From NCBI RefSeq assembly GCF_036227225.1, contig NZ_CP109444.1:372001-436000 (forward strand): 64,000 nt of DNA, read 5' to 3'. The notes under the pieces were generated by a model that was given only the letters and a program-made list of their open reading frames with translations, searched no databases and was not told where the DNA came from. This stretch comes from Streptomyces sp. NBC_01478 (lineage in GTDB: Bacteria > Actinomycetota > Actinomycetes > Streptomycetales > Streptomycetaceae). Both the position numbers and the translations under genes were made by a program. Shown here piece by piece: positions 51,941-60,025 of the stretch. Positions within the stretch are counted from its first letter, which is position 1, and each line of letters opens with the position of its first letter.

Positions 51941-53229
51941 TGGGGCGTTTTCGCCCGGTTGCAGGGTTCGTGCTGAAGCCGACAGTCCAGCCATGCGGCG
52001 ACGTCCGCGATGACCGCCGCGTCGACGTGCTGGGGTGCCATGTACCCGGCGGGCGTCGACGGTCCTGTCCCTGGGAAGAAGAGGTGGTCGTCGGCTTCAT
52101 GGATCTGGATGGTGATGTCCGGACGCCCGGCCAGTCCCTCTCGCCAGAGGGACAAGTCATGCTCGACGGTGACCTGGTAGTCGCGGCCGCCCTGAAGGAT
52201 CAGCAGCGGCTTGTCCAGGCGGGCGGCGGTAGCAACCGGGTCGTAAGAGCGCAGGTCCAGCCAGTACGAGGCAGGAAGGCTGAAGGGCAGGTCCTCCCGG
52301 GGCGTACGGGGTGAAAGGGCGGTCTCGACGGTCGCGGCCTGACGGGTGATCTCCGCGAGGACCGCCTCGGAGTGCGGGCCTGGGGCGAGGGCGGCGAGGT
52401 GGCCCACGACCCGGACGGCCGCCCGGTGCATGGGTTCGGCGTCGCCCGCCAGAATCACGACGCCCGCGACGGACGGCTCGGTCTCAGCGACCCTTGGAGC
52501 GACCTTGCCGCCCATGCTGTGCCCGGCGACGAACACCCGGCCGGCATCGACGCGCGGCTCCTCCTGGAGCAGGCGCACGGCGGCAACGGCGTAGGGGACG
52601 TACTCCCGTGTCATCGTGAAGTCGTCTGCGGCGGCGACCTCCGCCGCGTGTGTGAAGGTCACCTTGTCGTGGCGCAGCACTGCCACGCCGCGGCTGGCCA
52701 GACCCCAGGCGAGGTCCTTGAGGGGCTTGTTGGGTCCGCTGGTCGCGTCCCGGTCGAAGGGACCTCCGCCGCTCAGCAGCACGACCCCGGGCCACGGGCC
52801 GTCGCCACGCGGAACGGTGACGGTGCCGGCCACGGCGAGAGCACCGGCTCCGACGGTGACGTCGTGCTCCTCGAAGGAGTCCGGATCCGCGTAGGAGGGC
52901 GCCGTCCATGGTTCGCAGGCAGGGGGTGCGAGGCGCAGCCCGTTCAGCAGGCCGGCGGAGTCGACCGACATGACGGCGGTGAACTGTCCCCGCTCGCAGA
53001 CCACGGGAACGCTGACACGGATCAGGTCCGGCCGCAGGCTCTCGCTCGACGGTTCGCCGAGGTCCGTGACCAGACCGGTTCCCGCGGTCTCGGCGAGCCA
53101 GGCCGCTTGGAGTGTCTCGGCGGTCAGCGCGGCACGCAACGGCGGGGCGAACAGCGCAGCGATCTCCCTGAAACGGGCATCGCGCGCCCACGCGACCACC
53201 AGCACGGCGGTCTCCTCCGCAGTCTGCAT
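51922..53229 (-). CDS. alpha/beta hydrolase with N-terminal DUF3887-like domain
   Basis: 435 residues. Residues 1-110 (ARDARFREIAALFAPPLRAA, VSVPVVCERGQFTAVMSVDS) resemble the small DUF3887 domain. From 125 on an alpha/beta hydrolase follows: VTVPRGDGPWPGVVLLSGGG, GVAVLRHDKVTFTHA, the nucleophile elbow VAGHSMGGKVAPRVAE, KPLLILQGGRDYQVTVEHD with the catalytic Asp, and HEADDHLFFPGTG with the His. This is the type annotated as serine aminopeptidase or dipeptidyl-esterase. The last residues KTPQANQIT are encoded within a repeat unit, so the native C-terminus may have been replaced. It is divergent from an HTH gene with a shared operator. Confidence 0.84.
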   Translation of the reverse strand: MQTAEETAVLVVAWARDARFREIAALFAPPLRAALTAETLQAAWLAETAGTGLVTDLGEPSSESLRPDLIRVSVPVVCERGQFTAVMSVDSAGLLNGLRLAPPACEPWTAPSYADPDSFEEHDVTVGAGALAVAGTVTVPRGDGPWPGVVLLSGGGPFDRDATSGPNKPLKDLAWGLASRGVAVLRHDKVTFTHAAEVAAADDFTMTREYVPYAVAAVRLLQEEPRVDAGRVFVAGHSMGGKVAPRVAETEPSVAGVVILAGDAEPMHRAAVRVVGHLAALAPGPHSEAVLAEITRQAATVETALSPRTPREDLPFSLPASYWLDLRSYDPVATAARLDKPLLILQGGRDYQVTVEHDLSLWREGLAGRPDITIQIHEADDHLFFPGTGPSTPAGYMAPQHVDAAVIADVAAWLDCRLQHEPCNRAKTPQANQIT

Positions 53230-53235
53230 CCCCTC

Positions 53236-53259
53236 ACCTTTCTTAGATTTGAGAAAGGT
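53236..53259. promoter_or_regulatory. operator candidate between hydrolase and HTH gene
   Basis: ACCTTTCT (53236-53243) and AGAAAGGT (53252-53259) are perfect reverse complements around an 8-base spacer, in the 53-base divergent gap. A further GAGAAAG occurs at 53269-53275. This fits autoregulation plus control of the hydrolase by the HTH protein. Confidence 0.65.
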
Positions 53260-53282
53260 AGCATGCGTGAGAAAGTTGGGTC

Positions 53283-53840
53283 ATGGACACCTTGGAACTG
53301 CTGGCGCATCCTGTCCGCCTCCGCGTGGTCCACGCACTGCGCGGTGGGCGGGTCCTGACCACCGGGCAGCTGTGCGCTCTGATCCCGGACGTGTCCAAGG
53401 CGACCGTCTACCGGCACGTCGACCTTCTCGCCGCGGGCGGCATCCTGGACGTCGCCGACGAACGGCGGGTGCGGGGCGCCGTCGAACGCCGATACCGGCT
53501 GCGGCAGGAACGCGCGGGCATCGACGCGGAAACCGCGCGTGCGCTCACCCCGCAGCACCACGAGCGGGCATTCGCTGCCGCCATGGCCGCCCTGGTCGCG
53601 GAGTTCGGCGCTTACCTGGAGCGCGAAGGCAGCGATCCCGTGGACGACCTCGTCGGCTATCGGCAGCACGCAATCTGGCTCAGCAGGGACGAGCTCGTAG
53701 CACTGATCGGCGCGATGCAGGCCGCCATCGCGCCCCTCCTCGCCAACGAGGCGTCGAGGGAACGTACCCGATACCTCCTCAGCCCCATCCTGTTCCCCGC
53801 AGAACAGGCCGAACAGGCCGAACAGCAAGAACCGCTGTAG
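53283..53840 (+). CDS. ArsR-like winged-helix regulator
   Basis: 185 residues. MDTLELLAHPVRLRVVHALR is the opening helix of ArsR/HTH_20-type regulators, LTTGQLCALIPDVSKATVYR the recognition helix-turn-helix, and HVDLLAAGGILDVADERRVR the wing. The C-terminal part (TARALTPQHHERAFAAAMAA, RQHAIWLSRDELVALIGAMQ) is an effector or dimerisation region of the type found with 'helix-turn-helix domain-containing' actinobacterial regulators. The glutamate/glutamine tail AEQAEQAEQQEPL is a short repeat. GAGAAAG precedes the ATG by 7 bases. It probably represses the divergent hydrolase through the palindrome between them; no metal-binding cysteines are present. Confidence 0.82.
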   Translation: MDTLELLAHPVRLRVVHALRGGRVLTTGQLCALIPDVSKATVYRHVDLLAAGGILDVADERRVRGAVERRYRLRQERAGIDAETARALTPQHHERAFAAAMAALVAEFGAYLEREGSDPVDDLVGYRQHAIWLSRDELVALIGAMQAAIAPLLANEASRERTRYLLSPILFPAEQAEQAEQQEPL

Positions 53841-53857
53841 CCGACACCGCCGCTCAC

Positions 53858-53945
53858 GGTGAACCAGATCATCTGAGATGACGAGCGAATCAGACCAGAT
53901 CACTTGAGACGGGGGCCAGGTCGACAGAGACGGGACAGTGAGTTC
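53858..53945. repeat. repeat cluster, right border of the hydrolase/HTH segment
   Basis: ACCAGATCATCTGAGAT (53863-53879) is the exact reverse complement of the copy at 51877-51893. GACCAGATCACTTGAGACGG (53894-53913) is the reverse complement of the CCGTCTCA..TGATCTGGTC type. ACAGAGACGGGACAGTGAG (53926-53944) echoes the degenerate copy. The segment is thus framed by inverted sets of the same repeat. Confidence 0.65.
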
Positions 53946-54194
53946 CGTGAACGCTTGATCCTGGTCGGCTGCAGAAATGTCGGTGAGTTTCAGCAACGCT
54001 GCCGAGCAGTTGAGCCGTTGCGGGGCCCGGTGATGACGCTCCTTGAAGAGGGCCACCCCTTGCTCGGGTCGAAGCCGTACCTGCTCCGGGGGTCTCCCCA
54101 GGCATCTGGCGCTTGGCCTGCGAAGTATTCGCTGTGGAGGCCTATGAGACCCGGGCAGGGGCGGGCGGGGCGACGTGCGACCTGGGGGCTCAGG
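53946..54194. other. intergenic stretch, nothing recognised
   Basis: A reverse-strand frame near 54060-53950 (ERHHRAPQRLNCSAALLKLT) looks weakly protein-like but cannot be assigned. Confidence 0.35.
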
Positions 54195-54794
54195 TCACGA
54201 CTGGGGTGGTCGCAAGGCGCCGGCGATGACGGTGGTCACCATCTTGCGGACGGCGGCGGTCTGCGGTGGGGCGCTTGTCCGGTCGGCGAACAGCAGGTGC
54301 CCGGCCCCGACGAGGGTAGGGGCGAGTGTGTCGATGTCGGCGTCACCGGCCAGGCGCCCCAACTCCCGCTCGGCGGTGAGGTATGCGGCGATCATGGCGG
54401 TGCCCTGCACGGCCAGTGGGATGCCGGCCAGACCGGCCTCGCGCAGCCGGGCGCGGAGGCCGTCACGGAAGGTGATGAGCGCGACGATTGCCACCGTGAC
54501 CGGCCCGAACAGGTCCTGCAGGGCGTCGGCGAGGTTGTCCGCCACGCTCCCGGTGCCGGCGGCGGCACGCAGAGTCGTGGTTCGGTCCTCGATGCCACGG
54601 ACGCGGTCGAGGACCAGTTCCGCCAGGAAGGCGTCGAAGTCGGTGAAGTGCCGGTGCAGCACACCCTTGGCACAGTTCGCCTCCTCCGTGACCGCCCGGC
54701 TGGTCAACGCGTCGGGCCCGTCCCGGAGCAGGACGCGCTCGGCGGCTTCGAACAACTGGCCGCGCACGTTGTGGATGTGCACCCCTGACGGCAT
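54195..54794 (-). CDS. TetR-family regulator
   Basis: 199 residues from ATG 54794, with AAGGGGAG upstream. The N-terminal helix-turn-helix reads LFEAAERVLLRDGPDALTSR then AVTEEANCAKGVLHRHFTDF, the standard TetR form. The ligand domain (DNLADALQDLFGPVTVAIVA, LTAERELGRLAGDADIDTLA) is of the small-molecule binding type. The divergent methyltransferase gene and the palindrome AATGGGC/GCCCATT between them make that gene its likely target. Confidence 0.9.
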   Translation of the reverse strand: MPSGVHIHNVRGQLFEAAERVLLRDGPDALTSRAVTEEANCAKGVLHRHFTDFDAFLAELVLDRVRGIEDRTTTLRAAAGTGSVADNLADALQDLFGPVTVAIVALITFRDGLRARLREAGLAGIPLAVQGTAMIAAYLTAERELGRLAGDADIDTLAPTLVGAGHLLFADRTSAPPQTAAVRKMVTTVIAGALRPPQS

Positions 54795-54826
54795 TGTCTC
54801 CCCTTCCGCGCCACCCCGCCTTAACA

Positions 54827-54844
54827 AATGGGCAACCGCCCATT
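54827..54844. promoter_or_regulatory. TetR operator candidate
   Basis: AATGGGC (54827-54833) and GCCCATT (54838-54844) form a perfect palindrome around AACC. It lies between the TetR ATG (54794) and the methyltransferase ATG (54856), so binding would block both promoters. Confidence 0.7.
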
Positions 54845-54855
54845 ACCGTGGGCGC

Positions 54856-55686
54856 ATGCCCACTTTATCGCAGGGACAGCCGGACAAGTCCGGACCCGAG
54901 CCCCATCGCCACCGGCAGACAGCCGAGTCGTTCGGCGTGGACGCCGAACGCTACGACCGCGCCCGACCGCCGTATCCCGAGGCCCTGGTGGACAGGATCA
55001 TCGCGGCGAGCCCCGGTCGGCACGTCCTCGACGTCGGAGCCGGGACCGGTATCGCGGCCCGGCAATTCCAGGCGGCCGGCTGCACGGTGCTCGGTGTCGA
55101 GCCCGACGAGCGGATGGCCGCCTTCGCGCGACGCAGCGGTGTCGAGGTCGAGGTCGCCAGGTTCGAGGACTGGCAGCCGGCCGGGCGGCAGTTCGACGCG
55201 GTCATCGCCGGTACCGCCTGGCACTGGGTGGACCCCGTCGCCGGCGCGGCCAAGGCGGCCCAGGTGCTCCGGCCCGGCGGCCGGCTCGCCCCCTTCCACC
55301 ACGTCCCCCAGCTCCCGGCCGAGGTGATCGACGCCCTCGCCGAAGCCCTCCAACGGGTCGCCCCCGATTCCCCGTTCAACCCCGGCCCGCTGAGAGGATC
55401 GGCGGTGGACGCCTACCAGCCACTGTTCGCGAAAATCGCCGACGGGATCCGGCAGACCGGCTCCTTCAGCGAGCCGGAACAGTGGCGCTTCTCCTGGGAG
55501 CGCACCTACTCCCGAGAGGAGTGGCTCGACCAACTCCCCACCTTCGGCGGCCTCACCCAACTCCCCACAGACAAAATGGCGGAGGTCCTGAACAGCGCCG
55601 GGACCGCGATCGACAAGCTCGGCGGCCACGCCACCATGCCCTACACATCCGTCGTGATCACCTCGACCCGCTCCAACACGGCCTGA
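54856..55686 (+). CDS. class I SAM-dependent methyltransferase
   Basis: 276 residues from ATG 54856. The N-terminal SFGVDAERYDRARPPYPEAL is typical of the group, motif I is HVLDVGAGTGIAARQFQAAG, then VLGVEPDERMAAFARR (acidic end of beta2), FDAVIAGTAWHWVDPVAGAA and AQVLRPGGRLAPFHHVPQLP. It matches actinobacterial Methyltransf_11-like enzymes regulated by an adjacent TetR. Only 11 bases separate the ATG from the operator palindrome, so the transcript leader is very short or absent. The acceptor is unknown. Confidence 0.88.
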   Translation: MPTLSQGQPDKSGPEPHRHRQTAESFGVDAERYDRARPPYPEALVDRIIAASPGRHVLDVGAGTGIAARQFQAAGCTVLGVEPDERMAAFARRSGVEVEVARFEDWQPAGRQFDAVIAGTAWHWVDPVAGAAKAAQVLRPGGRLAPFHHVPQLPAEVIDALAEALQRVAPDSPFNPGPLRGSAVDAYQPLFAKIADGIRQTGSFSEPEQWRFSWERTYSREEWLDQLPTFGGLTQLPTDKMAEVLNSAGTAIDKLGGHATMPYTSVVITSTRSNTA

Positions 55687-55847
55687 CCACCGCAAGTCCC
55701 CCGGTATTGCCGGAACTCACCGACATCCATACGCCTCAATCCGGGTCGTTCACGGCGCCAACCGACACCACCTGCGGCGTCCCGGGGCCAGTGGGAAGTA
55801 GGTGGTTCCGGGAACGTGGCGGGATGCCGTCAATCCAGCTCGGCCCG

Positions 55848-56092
55848 GTGTCGGACAGATATCTCTCCTTCTGAGAGCGCGAAGAGATCGCTCTGCTGAA
55901 CGTCCAGGACTCAGGGGTGCGGAAGATCGCCCGCAGGCCGGGCAGGCAGCCGCCGACGATCTCGCGGGAACTCCGGCGCGACACCCCCACGCGCAACGGA
56001 CAACTCGCCTACCGTGCCTCGATCGCGCAAGGAAAGGCCGAACTGGCCGCCAACGAGCGGCTGCACGAGCACGTCCAGGAACGCACGTCAGC
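55848..56092 (+). mobile_element. IS30-family transposase N-terminal remnant
   Basis: DRYLSF, a TGA at 55873-55875, then EREEIALLNVQDSGVRKIAR, RPGRQPPTISRELRRDTPTR and NGQLAYRASIAQGKAELAAN form the N-terminal helix-turn-helix of IS30 transposases (SF-S-EREEIALL in relatives, Ser replaced by a stop). Homology ends near 56090. Confidence 0.8.
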
Positions 56093-56209
56093 ACGTGGTG
56101 GCCGCAGATCCTCGCCGCAATCACGACCGGCGTCACCAACGCCGCCTCCGAAGGGATCAACAGGGCGATCACAACCGACGCCGTGCATCTTTACGCGAAC
56201 GCGTTGTAA
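56093..56209 (+). mobile_element. ISL3-family transposase C-terminal remnant
   Basis: STWWPQILAAITTGVTNAAS and EGINRAITTDAVHLYANAL match the ending of ISL3 transposases (W-P-E-I, T-N-A-x-S-E-G-x-N-R). It is fused directly to the IS30 relic in another frame, leaving two unrelated transposase ends back to back. Confidence 0.68.
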
Positions 56210-56225
56210 ATAACGCGTTGTAAAT
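56198..56225. repeat. perfect tandem duplication of 14 bp
   Basis: AACGCGTTGTAAAT occurs at 56198-56211 and again immediately at 56212-56225. Each unit contains the palindrome AACGCGTT. It lies 67 bases upstream of the MarR gene. Confidence 0.85.
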
Positions 56226-56291
56226 CAAGTATCGGCGAACCCCGACCGGGAGATGCATAAAGGATTCATATAAAGCCGCTATGCTTCAGGC

Positions 56292-56750
56292 ATGAGTCGC
56301 CGAGACACCGCGCACGGCGCTTCCGATGCCATCGGGTCAGCCCTCTACGGTCTGGCCACCAGGGCCGCGAGACGCCTTCCCCGCGACATGAGCCTGACGT
56401 CCGCCGCCACCTTGGCCACCCTGGACAAGACCGGCCCGCGACGGATCACCGATCTGGCGGTGGCCGAGGGCGTCACCCAGCCCGCGATGACCGTCCTGGT
56501 CCGGGTGATGGAGGAATCCGGGCTGGTCGAGCGGAAGGGCGATCCGTCCGACAAGCGGGTCACGCTGGTGTGCCTGACCGAGGCCGGCGCGTCGTACGTC
56601 CGGACGCGACGCCGGGCGGGCGTCGACGCGTACGCGCGGTTGATCGACGAACTCACCGGTGACGAGGTCGAGGCCTTGGCAGCAGCCCTTCCGGCGCTGC
56701 TGCATCTCGCGGAGCTCGAAAGCCACGCCCGAGAGGAGTCGGACCGGTGA
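56292..56750 (+). CDS. MarR-family regulator
   Basis: 152 residues. The winged helix reads LTSAATLATLDKTGPRRITD, AVAEGVTQPAMTVLVRVMEE and SGLVERKGDPSDKRVTLVCL, with the DxR wing (DPSDKR) of MarR proteins. Terminal helices form the dimer interface. The ATG has no clear ribosome site; the AT-rich leader (AAAGGATTCATATAAAG) may hold the promoter and an operator. The stop overlaps the MFS exporter start (GTGA), a standard regulator-efflux pair, so it probably represses that exporter until its ligand binds. Confidence 0.9.
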   Translation: MSRRDTAHGASDAIGSALYGLATRAARRLPRDMSLTSAATLATLDKTGPRRITDLAVAEGVTQPAMTVLVRVMEESGLVERKGDPSDKRVTLVCLTEAGASYVRTRRRAGVDAYARLIDELTGDEVEALAAALPALLHLAELESHAREESDR

Positions 56751-58177
56751 CCGCGGCCCAGGCTCATGACCAGCCCATGAGCACTGCCCAGATACGTTCC
56801 GAGGCTCGTCTGCTGGTCCCCGCCTTGATGTTCATCGCCCTGGTCGTGGCGGCGGTCGCCAGCCTCGGGACACCGCTCGTCACCAGCGTGGCGACCACGT
56901 TCCACGTCTCCCTCGACAGCGCGCAGTGGACGCTGACCATCGCGCTGCTCAGCGGCGCCGTCGCCACACCCGTCCTCGGCCGGCTCGGAGCCGGTCCGCA
57001 CCGGCGGGCCACGATTCTCGCCACGCTGGCGATCGTCGTCGTCGGCAGCGCGCTCACCGTGCTGCCGCTGCCGTTCGCCTGGCTGCTCGTGGGCAGAGCG
57101 GCCCAAGGCGTCGGACTCGGTCTCACGGCGCTGATGATGGGCGTGGCCCGCGACCATCTTCCCGAGGAGCGCAGCGCGCCCACGATCGCCCTGATCTCAG
57201 TGGTCTCCATCATCGGAGCCGGCGTCGGCTACCCGCTGGCCGCGCTGCTCGCCGAGTTCGGCGGACTGCGGGCCGCCTACGGCCTCGGCCTGCTCGTCAC
57301 CGCCATCGCCTTCGTGACCGCGTGGCGCTCCATGCCCGCAGCTCCCGAAGGCCGCTCCGCTCACGTGAACGTGGCCGGTGCGCTCGTCCTGGCGGGTGGA
57401 CTGCTCCTCGTCCTGTTCCTGGCCGGCGAGAGGAGCCTGTGGAGCCGACACCTCGCCGTGGCGGTGCCCCTTGCCGTCGCCGCCGTACTCCTGCTCTGCG
57501 TCTGGACCGTTTCCGAACTGCGAACCAAGACGCCCCTGGTCGACGTCCGGGCGGTACGGCACCCGGCGGTCGCCGGGGCGAACATCGCCATGTTCGTCGG
57601 CGGGAGCGGCATGTACCTCCTGCTCACGCTCATCACCCGCTACGCGCAGACGCCGCGCAGCGCCGGCTACGGCTTCGGACTGACCACCTTCGTGGCGGGG
57701 CTGGTCCTCATCCCGTTCTCCGTGCTGGGGTTCGTCGCCGGCAAGCTCACGCCGCGGGTCCGGACACGGATCGACGGCCCCCTGCTCCTGGCCGGCAGCG
57801 CCGCCATCGTCGGCGGCGGGTTCGTCCTGTTCGCCACCGCCCGGTCCAACCTGGCCGAACTGCTCGCGGCCATGGGCGTGCTGGGCTTCGGCGTCGGCAG
57901 CTTCTCGGCCGCCATGCCCGGCGTCATCCTGGCCGTCACCCCCAAGAGCGAGACGTCGAGCGCCATGAGCTTCAACTACGTCGTCCGCAGCGTCGGGTAC
58001 TCCCTGGGCAGCGCCATCGGCGGTCTGGTCCTGGCCGCCGGCACCGCCACGGGCCGCCTCTTCCCGAACGACGACGCCTACACGACCGCGGCGCTGGTCG
58101 GCGTCGCCGCGATGGCGATCACGACGATGGCCAGCCTCGCCCTCGCCCGCCGACGCTCGTCCGAGACCAACCCGTAA
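56747..58177 (+). CDS. MFS drug/metabolite exporter
   Basis: 476 residues from GTG 56747, coupled to the MarR gene. About 14 membrane segments, for example LLVPALMFIALVVAAVASLG, HLAVAVPLAVAAVLLLCVWT and AALVGVAAMAITTMASLALA. Motif A region GRLGAGPHRRATILATLAIV and motif C-like GVGYPLAALLAEFGGLRAAY fit the DHA2 (14-TMS) drug:H+ antiporters. It would export a toxic compound that the MarR protein senses; the substrate cannot be read. Confidence 0.9.
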   Translation: MTAAQAHDQPMSTAQIRSEARLLVPALMFIALVVAAVASLGTPLVTSVATTFHVSLDSAQWTLTIALLSGAVATPVLGRLGAGPHRRATILATLAIVVVGSALTVLPLPFAWLLVGRAAQGVGLGLTALMMGVARDHLPEERSAPTIALISVVSIIGAGVGYPLAALLAEFGGLRAAYGLGLLVTAIAFVTAWRSMPAAPEGRSAHVNVAGALVLAGGLLLVLFLAGERSLWSRHLAVAVPLAVAAVLLLCVWTVSELRTKTPLVDVRAVRHPAVAGANIAMFVGGSGMYLLLTLITRYAQTPRSAGYGFGLTTFVAGLVLIPFSVLGFVAGKLTPRVRTRIDGPLLLAGSAAIVGGGFVLFATARSNLAELLAAMGVLGFGVGSFSAAMPGVILAVTPKSETSSAMSFNYVVRSVGYSLGSAIGGLVLAAGTATGRLFPNDDAYTTAALVGVAAMAITTMASLALARRRSSETNP

Positions 58178-58210
58178 GTCAGATGCACTCGTCCCAACAC
58201 TGGAGGTTCC

Positions 58211-58504
58211 ATGCCCAAGGGCTACTGGGTCAGCGCCTACCGCACCATTTCAGACCCTGAGAAGCTGGCTGCTTACAACAAGCTGGCCGCTCCGGCCGTC
58301 AAGGCCGGGGGCGGTCGGGTCCTCGCCCGTGGCGGTCGGGTCGTGGCGCATGACGCCGGAATCGCCGAGCGCACCGTCCTGATCGAGTTCGACAGCTTCG
58401 AGCAGGCCGTCGCGGCGCACGAGAGTGCGGCCTACCAGGAGGCGCTGGTCGCCCTCTCCGACGGCGTCGAGCGCGACTTCCGCATCATCGAAGGCCTCGA
58501 CTGA
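58211..58504 (+). CDS. DUF1330 family small protein
   Basis: 97 residues, with a strong ribosome site (GGAGG) before ATG 58211. YWVSAYRTISDPEKLAAYNK, GGRVLARGGRVVAHDAGIAE and RTVLIEFDSFEQAVAAHESA are the DUF1330 dimeric ferredoxin-like fold. Members are stress- or metabolism-associated with no established reaction. It follows the MFS gene by 33 bases and may be co-transcribed. Confidence 0.9.
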   Translation: MPKGYWVSAYRTISDPEKLAAYNKLAAPAVKAGGGRVLARGGRVVAHDAGIAERTVLIEFDSFEQAVAAHESAAYQEALVALSDGVERDFRIIEGLD

Positions 58505-58797
58505 CGATCGAGGCTGCGTCGGCGACGAACACGAAGCCGACTGCGGCCACATCCCGGGTCGTGTTCCCACCTTCCCCGAAGCCGACTTCACCTGGTTCCC
58601 CTTCACCACCACCGCCTTGGTCTCCGTCCCGGCAGGCTTCCTGCGCGGCCTGCTCGGCACCCTCCTGTCGGGCCGCAGGACCATTCCACGCGAACGCAAC
58701 CGCTACGAGACCCTCGAACCCGTCCTGCTCGACGGACCACCGCATCCCCGCAGCGGCCGACGGCGAGCGTGCCGTGGCCGGTACGGACCGGGCCGGT
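58505..58797. other. intergenic stretch
   Basis: About 290 bases between the DUF1330 gene and the muramidase terminator. One plus-strand frame (FPEADFTWFPFTTTALVSVP) looks partly protein-like but has no start or recognised family. Confidence 0.35.
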
Positions 58798-58827
58798 GCG
58801 GGCCTACGGAGCCTTCCTCAGGCCCGC
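58798..58827 (-). terminator. stem-loop terminator of the muramidase gene
   Basis: GCGGGCCT (58798-58805) pairs with AGGCCCGC (58820-58827) around a 14-base loop, 17 bases beyond the reverse-strand stop at 58844. Confidence 0.55.
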
Positions 58828-58843
58828 CCGGCAGACGGCTTCG

Positions 58844-59701
58844 TCATCCGGTTGCGAACTCCCCCAGCGTGTCCGGGGAACCGTTGAACCTGTCGTGATC
58901 GCCGACCGTCGCCCCCGACGAGGTGTACTGCCACATCGTGTACGCCGACCAGCCCGCCGGGAGCGTCCCCGGCGAGGTGGCGTACCGGGCGACCCACAGG
59001 GGGTTGGTGGAACCGAAGCCGCGGTAGCCGCCCGTGCAGAGGGTCCACCAACTGGTGGAGGTGTAGATGACCGCGTCGCGGCCGGTGCGGGCCCGGTAGC
59101 GGCCGAGGAAGTCACCGATCCAAGTCACCATGCCGGCGGCGGACTTGCCGTAGCAGGAGTCCCCGTAGGGGTTCCACTCGATGTCGAGGGCGCCGGGAAG
59201 CGTGCGGCCGTCGGCGGACCAGGCACCGCCGTGGTCGACGAAGTAGTCCGCCTGGGCGGTGCCGCTGCCGGAATCCGGCGTGGCGAAGTGGTAGGCCCCG
59301 CGGACCATACCGATGTCGTAGGCGGCCTCGTACTGCCCGCCGAAGTAGGGGTTCCGGTAGGAGGTGCCTTCCGTGGCCTTCGTGTAGGCCCATCGGGTGC
59401 CGCTGCTCCACAGGGTGGACCAGGCCACGTCACGCTGGTGGCTGGAGACGTCGACGCCCTCGGTCTGCCCGGCCCGTGTGGCCGGGGGGACCACATCGGG
59501 CGTACCGGTGATTCCGTCGTGGGCCATGACGCCGATGCCCATGTACGCGCTGCCGCGCACAGGCGCGGGTTCCGTCGCCGCGGTCGCGGCGGGCGTGGCG
59601 GGCACTCCGGCCGCGGTCAGGAGGATGCCGGACAGGACCACGGCCAGACGCAGGCGCGAACGGCCGTACCGGGATGATATGGATCTTCGCATGGCATCCA
59701 T
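58844..59701 (-). CDS. secreted GH25 muramidase (lysozyme)
   Basis: 285 residues from ATG 59701, with GAGGATCAG upstream; ATG 59692 is a possible alternative. A signal peptide (SRLRLAVVLSGILLTAAGVP) is followed by a short linker and the GH25 barrel: TEGVDVSSHQRDVAWSTLW (catalytic-site Asp), RWAYTKATEGTSYRNPYFGG, GAYHFATPDSGSGTAQADYF, LPGALDIEWNPYGDS (Asp and Glu pair) and MWQYTSSGATVGDHDRFNGS. It cleaves the muramic acid to N-acetylglucosamine bond of peptidoglycan outside the cell, like Streptomyces cellosyl. Monocistronic. Confidence 0.92.
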   Translation of the reverse strand: MDAMRRSISSRYGRSRLRLAVVLSGILLTAAGVPATPAATAATEPAPVRGSAYMGIGVMAHDGITGTPDVVPPATRAGQTEGVDVSSHQRDVAWSTLWSSGTRWAYTKATEGTSYRNPYFGGQYEAAYDIGMVRGAYHFATPDSGSGTAQADYFVDHGGAWSADGRTLPGALDIEWNPYGDSCYGKSAAGMVTWIGDFLGRYRARTGRDAVIYTSTSWWTLCTGGYRGFGSTNPLWVARYATSPGTLPAGWSAYTMWQYTSSGATVGDHDRFNGSPDTLGEFATG

Positions 59702-60025
59702 CTGATCCTCGGTCGCGCCGAGTCGCACGTCATGTACCGCCAATGACGCCGCCCCGGGCACCGCAGCGGCCGGCCGGGGCCGGCGGCGGACGGAGCGGAG
59801 GGGCCGTAGCACCGGATGTCTGTGTGGACGTTCGGGCCGTTGACCACCGGGCGCGAAGAGTGAACCGCCGCTCCGCCGCACCTCTGTACGCCCTTCGCCG
59901 GGTGCCTGTCGCGCAGGACGATGCTCAAGCCACCACGACCGGCGAGCGCGGATTCGCGGGTGCCGGTGATCGGCCGTGGGCCGGCGTGCGGGCTGGTCGT
60001 AGACGAGACGAACGAGGAGCGGAAA
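59702..60025. other. divergent intergenic region
   Basis: About 320 bases between the muramidase start and the small DUF gene. Only GC-driven frames are present; promoters for both genes presumably lie here but no clear element was found. Confidence 0.4.
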
